A stretch of DNA of 38,292 nucleotides from an uncultured Bacteroidales bacterium (GTDB lineage: Bacteria; Bacteroidota; Bacteroidia; Bacteroidales; UBA932): NCBI GenBank assembly GCA_944323345.1, contig CALUSC010000020.1, positions 1 to 38,292 of the forward strand, written 5' to 3'. Positions 25,061-32,718 of this stretch are shown piece by piece. The notes beneath the pieces were generated by a model. That model ran no database searches and had not been told where the DNA came from. It was given only the letters and a program-made list of their open reading frames with translations. The position numbers and the translations under genes were made by a program. The first letter of the stretch is position 1. Every line of letters begins with the position of its first letter.

Positions 25061-26194
25061 TCAGTCTATGGATTTGGCATAGACCCTGCGGCGCTTGTGG
25101 ACAGTATTGTCGAATGACGTCCAAAGCGACTGGACTTTCAGGTTAGTCTCCAACTCCGGATTACTCTCGGCATATTTGAAGCCGAGTTTCAGCAGGGATG
25201 GTATAAGGTCGCAGAACATGACGGAATTCAGTCCTTTGCTCCTGTACTCAGGCTTTACGGCCACCAGAAGGAGGTCAAGAGTGTCCGAACGGTTCAGATA
25301 CAAGGCATTGAGAAGATGAGCCCAGCCCGTCGGGAACAGTTTTCCACGTGTTTTCCTGAGAGCTTTTGAAAGCGAGGGCAGAGTAATTCCGCAGGCTACC
25401 AGTTCTCCGTCTTCGTCCTCTATGAAACTTACCATCCTCAGGTCTATGAACGAAAGATACTGCTTCACGTACTGGTCCATCTGCTTCTCGGACAGAAGGG
25501 AATATCCGTACAGGTCCTTATAGCATTCATTGATCAGACGGAACATCTTCTGGCCGTATTTCTCCCTGTGGACTTCCTTCATGGTAAGCTTTCTGGTTCT
25601 GAGCCTGTTCTTCTCCAGGACCAGCTGTCCCATTTTCGCGTACCGCTCCGGCAGTTCTTCGGGAAGCTTTATCAGATACTCCACCCAGTCCACCTCTTTC
25701 CGGAAACCGAGTTTTTCCAGGAAAACAGGATAATATTCATGATTATAGATGGTGATCATCGTCCCCATCTTGTCGAAGCCCTCGACCAGCATGCCTTCCG
25801 GGTCGAAATCCGTAAAGCCGAGAGGACCGGCAATATCGGTCATGCCGCGCTCTTTCCCCCAGTCGGCCACAGCCTGCAGCAAGGCTTTCAATACATCAAT
25901 GTCTTCGATGAAATCTATCCAGCCGAAACGGACCTGGCGGACCTTCCAGGCTTCGTTGGCCCTATGGTTTATGATGGCTGCCACCCTTCCGGCCACTTTC
26001 CCGTCTTTCCATGCGAGAAAATACTCGGCTTCGCAGAATTCGAAAGCATAGTTCTTCCTTCTGTCCAGAGTAGCAGCATCATCTGCCTGAAGGTTAGGAA
26101 CATAATACGGATGATTCCGGTAAAGTCTGTTGGCGAAAGCTATGAAAGTGCGCATCTCTTTCGAGTCAGCCACTTTCTTCACTGAAATCGGCAT
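25061..26194 (-). CDS. GNAT-fold acyltransferase-like protein, conserved in Bacteroidales
   Basis: A 377-residue cytoplasmic protein with no signal peptide. Recognisable parts are FLAWKDGKVAGRVAAIINHRAN (about 58-79), RFGWIDFIEDIDV, GPLGFTDFDPEGMLVEGFD (about 121-139) and, in the second half, LLLVAVKPEYRSKGLNSVMF (about 310-329), which looks like the acyl-CoA loop of a GNAT fold. Two GNAT-like halves are possible. The substrate is unknown to me. It is convergent with the esterase gene, with only 20 bp between the stops, and marks the end of the mannan locus. The family call rests on fold-like motifs only. Confidence 0.7.
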   Translation of the reverse strand: MPISVKKVADSKEMRTFIAFANRLYRNHPYYVPNLQADDAATLDRRKNYAFEFCEAEYFLAWKDGKVAGRVAAIINHRANEAWKVRQVRFGWIDFIEDIDVLKALLQAVADWGKERGMTDIAGPLGFTDFDPEGMLVEGFDKMGTMITIYNHEYYPVFLEKLGFRKEVDWVEYLIKLPEELPERYAKMGQLVLEKNRLRTRKLTMKEVHREKYGQKMFRLINECYKDLYGYSLLSEKQMDQYVKQYLSFIDLRMVSFIEDEDGELVACGITLPSLSKALRKTRGKLFPTGWAHLLNALYLNRSDTLDLLLVAVKPEYRSKGLNSVMFCDLIPSLLKLGFKYAESNPELETNLKVQSLWTSFDNTVHKRRRVYAKSID

Positions 26195-26267
26195 AAGTTC
26201 AGGGTTTGGTTTATGGTTTCAATACAATCTGCGAATATAATGCATCCTCCGTTTTTCACAAAAAAAA

Positions 26268-27149
26268 TCAGCGGCATTCGCAGGATTCGCACTGACAATC
26301 CTCCCCTTCGCACTCAATAGTGCAATGACCGACCCCCGAACTGCCGAATACCGCCCTGGCTTCCGCCTTCGTCTTCTCCATCAGGCCGACATCTTTCAGG
26401 ACCAGATGTACAGTAGCGGCATTTTCAGTCGTACTTATCGGCCATACGTGAAGATGATGCCAGCTTTCCACATTGCCGACATGGGACAGGCCGTTTTCGA
26501 TTCCGGTCATATCCACAGACTCCGGCACAGCGTCGATGGACAGGAACAGACTCTCTTTCAGCATATTGAATGTTGAAACCAGAATAATGGCGGCTATAAT
26601 GAGACTCACCGCAGGATCTATCCACAATATGCCAGTAAGGTTTATGGCTATACCGGAGATGACGACTCCGGCAGATACGAGAGTATCCATGGCCATGTGC
26701 AGGAAAGCGCCCCTGACATTAAGATCCTTTTCCTGGTCCCGCATCAGGAGCCAGGCTGTCAGTCCGTTGATGAGGATGCCGGCTCCGGCGGTCCATGATA
26801 TCGCAGCCCCGGAAACAGGCTGCGGATGGTTTATCCTCGCTATACTTTCCACGATTATGGCACCTACCGCCACCAACAGGATGACCGCATTCAGCAGTGA
26901 TGCCAAGACTGTCAGCTTTTTATATCCGTAGGTAAATCTCCTGTCAGGCCTGTGCGTCGCCATCCTGATGGCAAGCAGGGCTATAAGCAGGCTGAATACA
27001 TCGCTGAGATTATGTCCGGCATCGGAAAGGAGTCCGACAGAATTCGACATGAAACCTACTGCGGTTTCCATGCATACGAAAAGCAGGTTCAGGATAATGC
27101 AAAGAATGAATACCTTGCTTATTGAAGACGGAATGTGATGATGTTCCAT
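26268..27149 (-). CDS. Cation diffusion facilitator (CzcD/ZnT-like) metal exporter with Cys-rich tail
   Basis: A 293-residue inner-membrane protein with six predicted transmembrane helices (about 12-35, 40-65, 78-102, 112-135, 148-170, 175-198) and a C-terminal cytoplasmic domain (about 205-275, including WHHLHVWPISTTENAATVHLVL). Metal-site motifs H-x-x-x-D occur in helix 2 (DAGHNLSDV) and helix 5 (HMAMDTL), typical of Zn2+/Cd2+/Co2+ antiporters. The N-terminus EHHHIP and the final residues ECEGEDCQCESCECR, with five Cys after about residue 279, suggest extra metal binding. It would export excess divalent metal using the proton gradient. The exact metal is not determinable. Confidence 0.93.
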   Translation of the reverse strand: MEHHHIPSSISKVFILCIILNLLFVCMETAVGFMSNSVGLLSDAGHNLSDVFSLLIALLAIRMATHRPDRRFTYGYKKLTVLASLLNAVILLVAVGAIIVESIARINHPQPVSGAAISWTAGAGILINGLTAWLLMRDQEKDLNVRGAFLHMAMDTLVSAGVVISGIAINLTGILWIDPAVSLIIAAIILVSTFNMLKESLFLSIDAVPESVDMTGIENGLSHVGNVESWHHLHVWPISTTENAATVHLVLKDVGLMEKTKAEARAVFGSSGVGHCTIECEGEDCQCESCECR

Positions 27150-27153
27150 GGCA

Positions 27154-27182
27154 TGCGCAAAATTAACTACTGCGCAAAATTA
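27154..27182. repeat. Tandem 12-bp direct repeat upstream of the CDF gene
   Basis: tgcgcaaaatta occurs at 27154-27165 and again at 27171-27182, a 17-bp period just upstream of the CDF start codon. Read on the minus strand, each copy contains TAATTTTG, a match to the -7 consensus TAnnTTTG. They may be alternative promoters or a repeated operator. Confidence 0.55.
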
Positions 27183-27195
27183 GAAACCTAAATCG

Positions 27196-27216
27196 GCAAA
27201 TTAGTTGTAAATTTGC
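27196..27216. promoter_or_regulatory. Dyad gcaaatt-N7-aatttgc in the divergent CDF/RluA region
   Basis: A perfect 7-bp inverted repeat (27196-27202 and 27210-27216) surrounds agttgta and overlaps a plus-strand -7-like TAAATTTG (27208-27215). Its position between a metal exporter and a divergent gene suggests an operator, possibly metal-responsive. The rest of the 160-bp gap is unremarkable. Confidence 0.35.
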
Positions 27217-27309
27217 GGCTGTCGGACCGGACCTTGCCGGAGACATGAAGATATTGCCCGGAAGGGCATCGGAACACTGCATGAATGTTTGCGGAAAATT
27301 TTACATAGT

Positions 27310-28155
27310 ATGGAAATTCTGGTAAAAAATGAAGCCCCGCTTTTGGAATACCTGTTTACAGCCCTGGCTCCTCAGAGCAGGACGAGCGTCAAATCCCTGC
27401 TCACGCATTCGCGAATATCGGTTAACGGCCAGGTCGTCACTGCATATAATCATCCGCTGAAACCCGGAGACCGGATCGAGGTGAATGCAAACAGGAAGCC
27501 TGCATTCGAAGACAGGAACCTGAAAATCGTATATGAAGACAAATGGCTTATTGTAGCTGACAAAAGAAACGGACTGCCGACGATTTCAACGGGAAAGGAA
27601 AACGAGGCTACGGCATATTCCATACTGTTTTCCTACATGGCATCCAAAATCGAAGACGGACGCATCTTCATCGTGCACAGGCTCGACAGGGACACATCCG
27701 GCCTGCTGGTATTCGCGAAGGACGAACAGACGAAGCATCTGTTGCAGGAAAACTGGAACCGGAGTGTGGTGGAGAGGAAGTACCTCGGAGTGTGCGAAGG
27801 AAATTTCCGCCATAAGGAAGACACCATCGTATCATGGCTGAAAGAGAACCCGAAGTCTCTTAAAATGAGGTCTTCTCCAACGGACAACGGCGGGCAGAAG
27901 GCCGTGACGCATTTCCGTGTCATGGAGCAGAAAAACGGGTCCGCACTTCTGGAAATCGAGCTTGAGACCGGTAGGAAGAACCAGATACGCGTACAGCTCG
28001 CCTCCATAGGGCATCCTATCGCAGGAGACAGGAAATACGGGGCGGCATCCAACCCTTTCGGCCGGCTGGCCCTTCACGCCGCCACCCTCTCTTTCAGGCA
28101 TCCGCACACCGGCAAAATCCTTACCTTCACATCGCCCGTGCCGTTCAGGCTGTAA
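27310..28155 (+). CDS. RluA-family pseudouridine synthase with S4 domain
   Basis: The start at ATG 27310 (281 residues, MEILVKNEAPLLEYL) is preferred over 27289 because the family usually begins just before this segment. An S4 RNA-binding domain occupies about 12-65 (SRTSVKSLLTHSRISVNG, PLKPGDRIEV). The catalytic domain follows with the signature HRLDRDTSGLLVFAKDE, whose Asp is the catalytic residue, and later ELETGRKNQIRVQLASIGHPIAGD. It isomerises uridine to pseudouridine in rRNA or tRNA; the exact target is unknown. It lies convergent to bioB with a 53-bp gap that contains the short direct repeat cccggccatcccggcc but no clear terminator. Confidence 0.92.
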   Translation: MEILVKNEAPLLEYLFTALAPQSRTSVKSLLTHSRISVNGQVVTAYNHPLKPGDRIEVNANRKPAFEDRNLKIVYEDKWLIVADKRNGLPTISTGKENEATAYSILFSYMASKIEDGRIFIVHRLDRDTSGLLVFAKDEQTKHLLQENWNRSVVERKYLGVCEGNFRHKEDTIVSWLKENPKSLKMRSSPTDNGGQKAVTHFRVMEQKNGSALLEIELETGRKNQIRVQLASIGHPIAGDRKYGAASNPFGRLALHAATLSFRHPHTGKILTFTSPVPFRL

Positions 28156-28208
28156 CTGCAGGAGGGAAAATATTCCCGGCCATCCCGGCCAAAAGGAAAA
28201 CGATACGC

Positions 28209-29192
28209 TTACAGATCATATCCGGCTGCACGGATACGGTCCATATCTGTGTCTATGTCGGCTCCGGCTGTCGTGAGCATGTCGCCCATGATCGATGCGT
28301 TTATTCCGATGCGATAAGCTTCCAGCGTAGCCTCCGGGGACAGACGCGCGCGTCCTCCCGCGAAACGCAGGGCGGCATCCGGGAAGATGAAACGGAATAT
28401 CGCTATTGTCCGGAGGACATCCTCTTCAGGAATGAGCGGACGGTTTTCGAGAGGCGTACCCGGTATCGGGGACAATATATTGACCGGAACAGACTTAACT
28501 CCGAGTTCCCTGAGTGCGAGCGCAAGTCCGATCCGCTGTTCCGGAGTCTCCCCCATCCCGATAATTCCACCTGAACATATTTCCAGACCGGCCTTTACGG
28601 CAGCTTTCAGAGTCGAAATTTTTTCAGTATGGGTATGTGTGGTGCAGAGTGTCCCGAAATATGACGGCGAAGTTTCCAGATTGCAGTGATACCGTGAAAT
28701 TCCTGCTTCACGGAATGCCTGCAGTTCATCTTCGGAAAGCAGACCGGCCGACAGGCATAATTTTATATCTGCATTCGCGGACAGTTCCCGGACAGAACGG
28801 CAGAGCGACTCCACTTCGTCAGGTTTCAGACGTTTACCGCTGGTGACTATGGAAAAGCGCCCGATACCCTTGCTCAGGCTGAATTCCGCAGCTTTCACGA
28901 GCTTTTCCGTGGAAACAAGCGGATACTCATGAATATGAGCATGATAATGAGCCGATTGGGCGCACCACTTGCAGTCCTCCGGGCATCGTCCCGACTTTCC
29001 GTTGATGATGGAGCAGGTATCGAATTTGTGTGATGCGCAAGCTTTTGTGATGCGTTCTGCAGCATCTTTCAGGGCATCATACGGCGCTGTGACGAGCATT
29101 GCAGCTTCCGCTGCAGACACACCCTCTCCCGCGGCTATTACACGGTCTGCCAGTCTTTCCGGAGACTGGCAATGGTCAGGAATCTCTTTCAT
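28209..29192 (-). CDS. bioB: Biotin synthase
   Basis: Start ATG at 29192 (327 residues, MKEIPDHCQSPERL); a longer form would need a TTG at 29210. The radical-SAM cluster motif C-P-E-D-C-K-W-C lies in NGKSGRCPEDCKWCAQSAHY, and the family blocks SLSKGIGRFSIVTSGK, YHCNLETSPSYF, CSGGIIGMGET and LRFAGGRARLS are present. Length is normal. It inserts sulfur into dethiobiotin in the last step of biotin synthesis. No other bio gene is visible here. It lies 14 bp downstream of the nitroreductase gene and is probably co-transcribed with it. Confidence 0.97.
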   Translation of the reverse strand: MKEIPDHCQSPERLADRVIAAGEGVSAAEAAMLVTAPYDALKDAAERITKACASHKFDTCSIINGKSGRCPEDCKWCAQSAHYHAHIHEYPLVSTEKLVKAAEFSLSKGIGRFSIVTSGKRLKPDEVESLCRSVRELSANADIKLCLSAGLLSEDELQAFREAGISRYHCNLETSPSYFGTLCTTHTHTEKISTLKAAVKAGLEICSGGIIGMGETPEQRIGLALALRELGVKSVPVNILSPIPGTPLENRPLIPEEDVLRTIAIFRFIFPDAALRFAGGRARLSPEATLEAYRIGINASIMGDMLTTAGADIDTDMDRIRAAGYDL

Positions 29193-29206
29193 CCGGTTAA
29201 TTGCAA

Positions 29207-29746
29207 TCAATAGAATTTTACGATGTCATCTACGATGCGGCGGTGAGGCTTTTCAGGAGTTTCGCCCCTCTCTCCCAGAGCGATGACAGATATTATTTCT
29301 TCATTTTCAGGAATTTCCAGCAATTCCCTGATAGCGGAGGCATCCCTGATACCCATGACAAGAGTATCGATTCCGGCCTCGGCGGCCTTCAGCAGAAATA
29401 CCGAATTCTGGAGTCCTGCATCGTAAATTCCCCAGCCGTTTCCGAGTTCATTGTCCGGCGTGCCGTCTTTCTGGAATCCGGCGATATCTTTCACGAATGT
29501 AGTCACCGCCAAAGCCTGTACATTCTCCGTATTCTGCAGATTCCAGGAACCGAAGCTCTTTTCCCGCAGAGCCTGGATTTTTTCATAAGACATCACTACA
29601 TGGTAACGGGCGGTTTCCGTATTTTTCCATGAAGGAGCCTCAATGGCGGCCTCGACAAAAGTCCTGACCATATCGGCCGTCAGCTTATCGCCTTTTGCAT
29701 ATTTTCTTATGCTTCTTCTCTTCTCCAGAATCTGATCCAATTCCAT
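29207..29746 (-). CDS. Nitroreductase-family FMN oxidoreductase
   Basis: The start is placed at ATG 29746 (179 residues, MELDQILEKRRSIRKYAKG), which gives the usual nitroreductase N-terminus. The longer frame to 29833 runs back into a terminator hairpin and adds a Cys-rich, unlikely extension. Family marks are RRSIRKY (FMN phosphate binding), EAPSWKNTET, the NGWGIYDAGLQNSVFLLKA block and GIDTLVMGIRD. It would use NAD(P)H to reduce an unknown substrate such as a quinone or nitro compound. The gene is followed 14 bp later by bioB; the link may be only operonic. Confidence 0.9.
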   Translation of the reverse strand: MELDQILEKRRSIRKYAKGDKLTADMVRTFVEAAIEAPSWKNTETARYHVVMSYEKIQALREKSFGSWNLQNTENVQALAVTTFVKDIAGFQKDGTPDNELGNGWGIYDAGLQNSVFLLKAAEAGIDTLVMGIRDASAIRELLEIPENEEIISVIALGERGETPEKPHRRIVDDIVKFY

Positions 29747-29778
29747 ATCAAACCCATTATTATTGATTCCGACTGAAC

Positions 29779-29830
29779 AAAAAGGGCAGTATTTTTCTGA
29801 ACAGAAAACAGTCCCTAAAAAATACTGCCC
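29779..29830 (-). terminator. Second (downstream) intrinsic terminator of the aldolase gene
   Basis: In the minus-strand transcript a 13-bp perfect stem (GGGCAGUAUUUUU with AAAAAUACUGCCC, arms 29784-29796 and 29818-29830, 21-nt loop) is followed by five U. It lies upstream of the nitroreductase start and backs up the first terminator. Confidence 0.6.
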
Positions 29831-29844
29831 CAAAAATTAATATG

Positions 29845-29878
29845 AAAAAAAATCAAAAAAGCCATTTTAGATGGCTTT
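29845..29878 (-). terminator. Intrinsic terminator of the aldolase gene, overlapping its stop codon
   Basis: Stem AAAGCCAT / ATGGCTTT (29858-29865 and 29871-29878) with a 5-nt loop contains the aldolase stop codon. In the minus-strand transcript it is followed by a U-run broken by GA (UUUUUU GA UUUUUUUU), a standard rho-independent form. Confidence 0.75.
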
Positions 29879-30868
29879 GCCGTCTGACCCGAGAACATTG
29901 ATGATCTTGTGTTCGTAAAGCTTCTTCATCTCGTCACGTGCAGGACCGAGATATTTACGAGGATCGAACTCTGCCGGCTTCTCTGCGAAGACCTTGCGGA
30001 TAGCTGCAGTCATGGCCAGACGTGAGTCTGAATCGATATTGATCTTGCAGACAGCAGACTTGGCAGCCTTGCGGAGCTCTTCCTCAGGAATACCGATAGC
30101 GGCTTCGAGGTTTCCTCCGAATTTGTTGATCATATCCACATACTCCTGAGGAACTGAAGATGAACCGTGAAGAACGATAGGAAAACCTGGAAGTTCTTTC
30201 ATGACACCGTCCAGTACATCGAATGCAAGTGGCGGAGGTACGAGCCTTCCGGTCTTCGGATCGAGAGTACACTGCTCCGGTTTGAACTTGTAGGCTCCGT
30301 GTGAAGTTCCGATAGAGATGGCGAGAGAATCGCAGCCTGTCTTGGAAGTGAAGTCCACCACTTCTTCAGGTCTTGTATAAGTGTGGTGTTCAGCCTGTAC
30401 TTCATCCTCAACGCCTGCGAGGACTCCGAGTTCGCCCTCGACTGTCACATCATACTGGTGTGCATAGTCAACGACTTTCCTGGTAAGGGCGACATTCTCG
30501 TCGTATGGAAGATGGGAGCCGTCGATCATGACTGATGAGAAGCCCATGTCTACACAGCTCTTGCAAAGCTCGAAAGAATCGCCGTGGTCAAGGTGAAGGA
30601 CGATCTGAGGATTTTCCCAGCCGAGTTCCTTCGCATATTCTACTGCACCCTCTGCCATATAGCGGAGAAGGGTCTGGTTGGCATAGTTGCGCGCACCCTT
30701 TGATACCTGGAGGATCACAGGGGACTTGGTCTCTGCAGCAGCCTGGATAATGGCCTGAAGCTGCTCCATGTTGTTGAAATTGAATGCAGGGATTGCATAA
30801 CCCCCATTGATAGCCTTGGCGAACATTTCCTTGGTGTTCACAAGGCCAAGAGTCTTGAAAGATACCAT
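29867..30868 (-). CDS. fba: Class II fructose-1,6-bisphosphate aldolase
   Basis: A 333-residue cytoplasmic metalloenzyme of glycolysis and gluconeogenesis that splits fructose 1,6-bisphosphate to glyceraldehyde 3-phosphate and dihydroxyacetone phosphate. Family blocks are GGYAIPAFNFNNMEQLQAI, VLHLDHGDSFELCK (zinc-binding His and catalytic Asp), VEGELGVLAGVED, ISIGTSHGAYKF and VLHGSSSVP (zinc-binding His). Length is typical. It is single-gene, with a probable promoter at 30963-30970 shared back-to-back with gmk, and it ends in two terminators. It belongs to core metabolism and is not part of the sugar loci, although mannose and glucose from the PUL end up here. Confidence 0.96.
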   Translation of the reverse strand: MVSFKTLGLVNTKEMFAKAINGGYAIPAFNFNNMEQLQAIIQAAAETKSPVILQVSKGARNYANQTLLRYMAEGAVEYAKELGWENPQIVLHLDHGDSFELCKSCVDMGFSSVMIDGSHLPYDENVALTRKVVDYAHQYDVTVEGELGVLAGVEDEVQAEHHTYTRPEEVVDFTSKTGCDSLAISIGTSHGAYKFKPEQCTLDPKTGRLVPPPLAFDVLDGVMKELPGFPIVLHGSSSVPQEYVDMINKFGGNLEAAIGIPEEELRKAAKSAVCKINIDSDSRLAMTAAIRKVFAEKPAEFDPRKYLGPARDEMKKLYEHKIINVLGSDGKAI

Positions 30869-30962
30869 AACCTTAATATATTAAAATATAGAGTTCAACA
30901 TTAAAGGGAACCGGCTGTGCGGAGCACCGCAACGAATCTGTCCGGCAATTCCCAAATCCTTG

Positions 30963-30970
30963 CAAAAATA
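30963..30970 (-). promoter_or_regulatory. Candidate -7 element of the aldolase promoter
   Basis: TATTTTTG on the minus strand matches TAnnTTTG, about 95 bp upstream of the aldolase start. A precise -33 TTTG is not seen at the usual spacing, so this is a weaker call. Confidence 0.4.
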
Positions 30971-31003
30971 ATTATTTTTACGGAATAATGAAAACAATTG
31001 TTG

Positions 31004-31011
31004 TACCTTTG
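31004..31011 (+). promoter_or_regulatory. Candidate -7 element of the gmk-nadD-CYTH operon
   Basis: TACCTTTG is a perfect TAnnTTTG match 23 bp upstream of the gmk start codon, with a T-rich tract (about 30973-30979) near the -33 position. It faces away from the aldolase promoter 34 bp to its left. Confidence 0.55.
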
Positions 31012-31034
31012 CACACGAAAACAAGCGACATCCC

Positions 31035-31628
31035 ATGCAGAACAAGGTAATAATTTTCTCAGCCCCCTCAGGATCGGGGAAAAGCACCATAGTAAACCAC
31101 ATTCTCGGCCTCTACCCGGAACTGGAGTTTTCCATTTCCGCGACTTCGCGTGCACCGAGAGGCAATGAACGGAACGGCCGGGAGTATTACTTCTTCTCTG
31201 CGGATGAATTCAGGAAAATGATTTCCGAAGACAAGTTCGTCGAATACGAGGAAGTCTACGCCGGGTCATTCTACGGAACCCTGAAATCGGAACTGGACCG
31301 TATATGGGGACAGGGGCATGTCATCATATTCGATGTAGATGTCAAGGGCGGAGTGAATCTCAAGAAGTTCTTCGGGGACAAGGCCCTTTCCATATTCATT
31401 CAGGCACCGTCCGTCGCATGCCTGCGCGAGCGCCTGGTAGGACGCGGCACAGACTCGGCCGAAGCCATAGAAAAAAGAGTGTCGAAAGCTGCCGCGGAGA
31501 TAGATTTTGCAAAAGGAAAATTCGACTACACCCTCGTGAATGACGATCTCGACAAGGCTTTCGCAGAAACAGACAAAGTAGTCGGCGACTTCATCCGGCG
31601 TGACATAAGGCCGGACACGGATATCTGA
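31035..31628 (+). CDS. gmk: Guanylate kinase
   Basis: A 197-residue cytoplasmic enzyme that phosphorylates GMP or dGMP with ATP. The P-loop SAPSGSGKST lies at residues 9-18. The GMP-binding segment follows (SATSRAPRGNERNGREYYF, about 36-54, and VEYEEVYAGSFYGT), as does DVDVKGGVNLKK (about 97-108). Length is normal for the family. It is the first gene of a three-gene operon; nadD starts 6 bp after its stop. Confidence 0.97.
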   Translation: MQNKVIIFSAPSGSGKSTIVNHILGLYPELEFSISATSRAPRGNERNGREYYFFSADEFRKMISEDKFVEYEEVYAGSFYGTLKSELDRIWGQGHVIIFDVDVKGGVNLKKFFGDKALSIFIQAPSVACLRERLVGRGTDSAEAIEKRVSKAAAEIDFAKGKFDYTLVNDDLDKAFAETDKVVGDFIRRDIRPDTDI

Positions 31629-31634
31629 CAGGAA

Positions 31635-32225
31635 ATGAAAATCGCAGTATATACCGGGACATTCAATCCGATGCATATCGGGCATCTGGCCATCATCAGA
31701 CACCTGACAAACCGCATGGACTTCGGCATGGTCTACCTCGTGGTGTCACCGCAAAGCCCGTTCAAGGAATACATGAAGGCGGAGTCAGGGGCTGAAAGAT
31801 ATTCGGCCGCATTGGATGCCGTGAGCAGACATCCGGAACTGAAAGTGCGTGCCGATGACATCGAGCTGCATCTGCCTGCTCCGCAATACACTATCAGGAC
31901 CCTGGATACACTGAAGGCAAGGGAGCCCGAAAATGACTTCACGCTGGTCATCGGCGCAGACAATCTGCAAGATATCAGGAAATGGAAAGATTACCGCCGC
32001 ATCCTCAGCGAATACGGAGTGGCGGTCTATCCCCGGAATGGATACGACATGAAGGCACTGCGTGACGGACTGATGACAGAGTGCAATGCCGGCAGCGGAG
32101 CGGATGAAAGTGCCGAAGGATACAGGATATTGCTGATGGACGATGCTCCGATGGTGGATATCTCCTCGACGCAGATACGTGAAGGCATTGCTGCGGGGAA
32201 AGACATGTCATCTTATATAATATGA
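31635..32225 (+). CDS. nadD: Nicotinate-nucleotide adenylyltransferase
   Basis: A 196-residue cytoplasmic enzyme of NAD synthesis that joins nicotinate mononucleotide to AMP. The nucleotidyltransferase motif GTFNPMHIGH lies at residues 8-17, and the second signature SSTQIREGI is near 177-185. LVIGADNLQDIRKWK (about 102-116) is the characteristic acceptor-side block. The last four bases overlap the start of the CYTH gene (ATGA), indicating translational coupling. Confidence 0.95.
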   Translation: MKIAVYTGTFNPMHIGHLAIIRHLTNRMDFGMVYLVVSPQSPFKEYMKAESGAERYSAALDAVSRHPELKVRADDIELHLPAPQYTIRTLDTLKAREPENDFTLVIGADNLQDIRKWKDYRRILSEYGVAVYPRNGYDMKALRDGLMTECNAGSGADESAEGYRILLMDDAPMVDISSTQIREGIAAGKDMSSYII

Positions 32226-32698
32226 ATATAGAAATTGAACGCAAGTTCCTGGTAAAGGACGAATCTTATAAGGCAGAAGCAACGGAAAGCCACAGACTTG
32301 TACAGGGTTATATCTGCAAGGAAAGCGGCAGGACTGTCAGGGTCAGACTGTGGGACGACAAAGGTTACCTGACCATCAAAGGCGCGGGAAGCGCAAGCGG
32401 AATGAGCAGGTACGAATGGGAAAAAGAAATCTCTGCCGAAGATGCCGAAGAACTGTTCATGCTATGCATAAGCGGGATCATCGACAAGACGAGGTATATT
32501 GTCCCTGTAGACGGAAAAATCTTCGAAGTGGATGAATTTCACGGAGAAAACGATGGCCTGGCGATGGCCGAAATCGAACTGGAATCCGAAGAAGAACACT
32601 TCACCAGGCCTGAATGGCTCGGAGGGGAAGTCACCGGCGACCGCCGCTATTACAACTCCATGCTGTCAGTCCACCCGTATTCAGAATGGGGACAATAA
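32222..32698 (+). CDS. CYTH-domain (triphosphate tunnel metalloenzyme) protein
   Basis: A 158-residue cytoplasmic protein that opens with IEIERKFLV (residues 3-11), the ExExK motif of the CYTH superfamily. Alternating charged strands follow (RTVRVRLWDDKGYLTIKG, YEWEKEI, EVDEFHG, AEIELESEEE) that line the tunnel. Bacterial single-domain members often hydrolyse inorganic tripolyphosphate, while others act on thiamine triphosphate or make cAMP. The exact reaction is not assignable here. The gene overlaps nadD by four bases and ends 20 bp from a convergent gene. Confidence 0.9.
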   Translation: MNIEIERKFLVKDESYKAEATESHRLVQGYICKESGRTVRVRLWDDKGYLTIKGAGSASGMSRYEWEKEISAEDAEELFMLCISGIIDKTRYIVPVDGKIFEVDEFHGENDGLAMAEIELESEEEHFTRPEWLGGEVTGDRRYYNSMLSVHPYSEWGQ

Positions 32699-32718
32699 CA
32701 CATCTGCAGAAAATATTG

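Noticed and set aside
28167-28200. Possible bidirectional terminator between the convergent pseudouridine synthase and bioB genes
   Set aside because: Only a 5-bp stem (gggaa/ttccc) and a short direct repeat are visible, with no T-run on either side.
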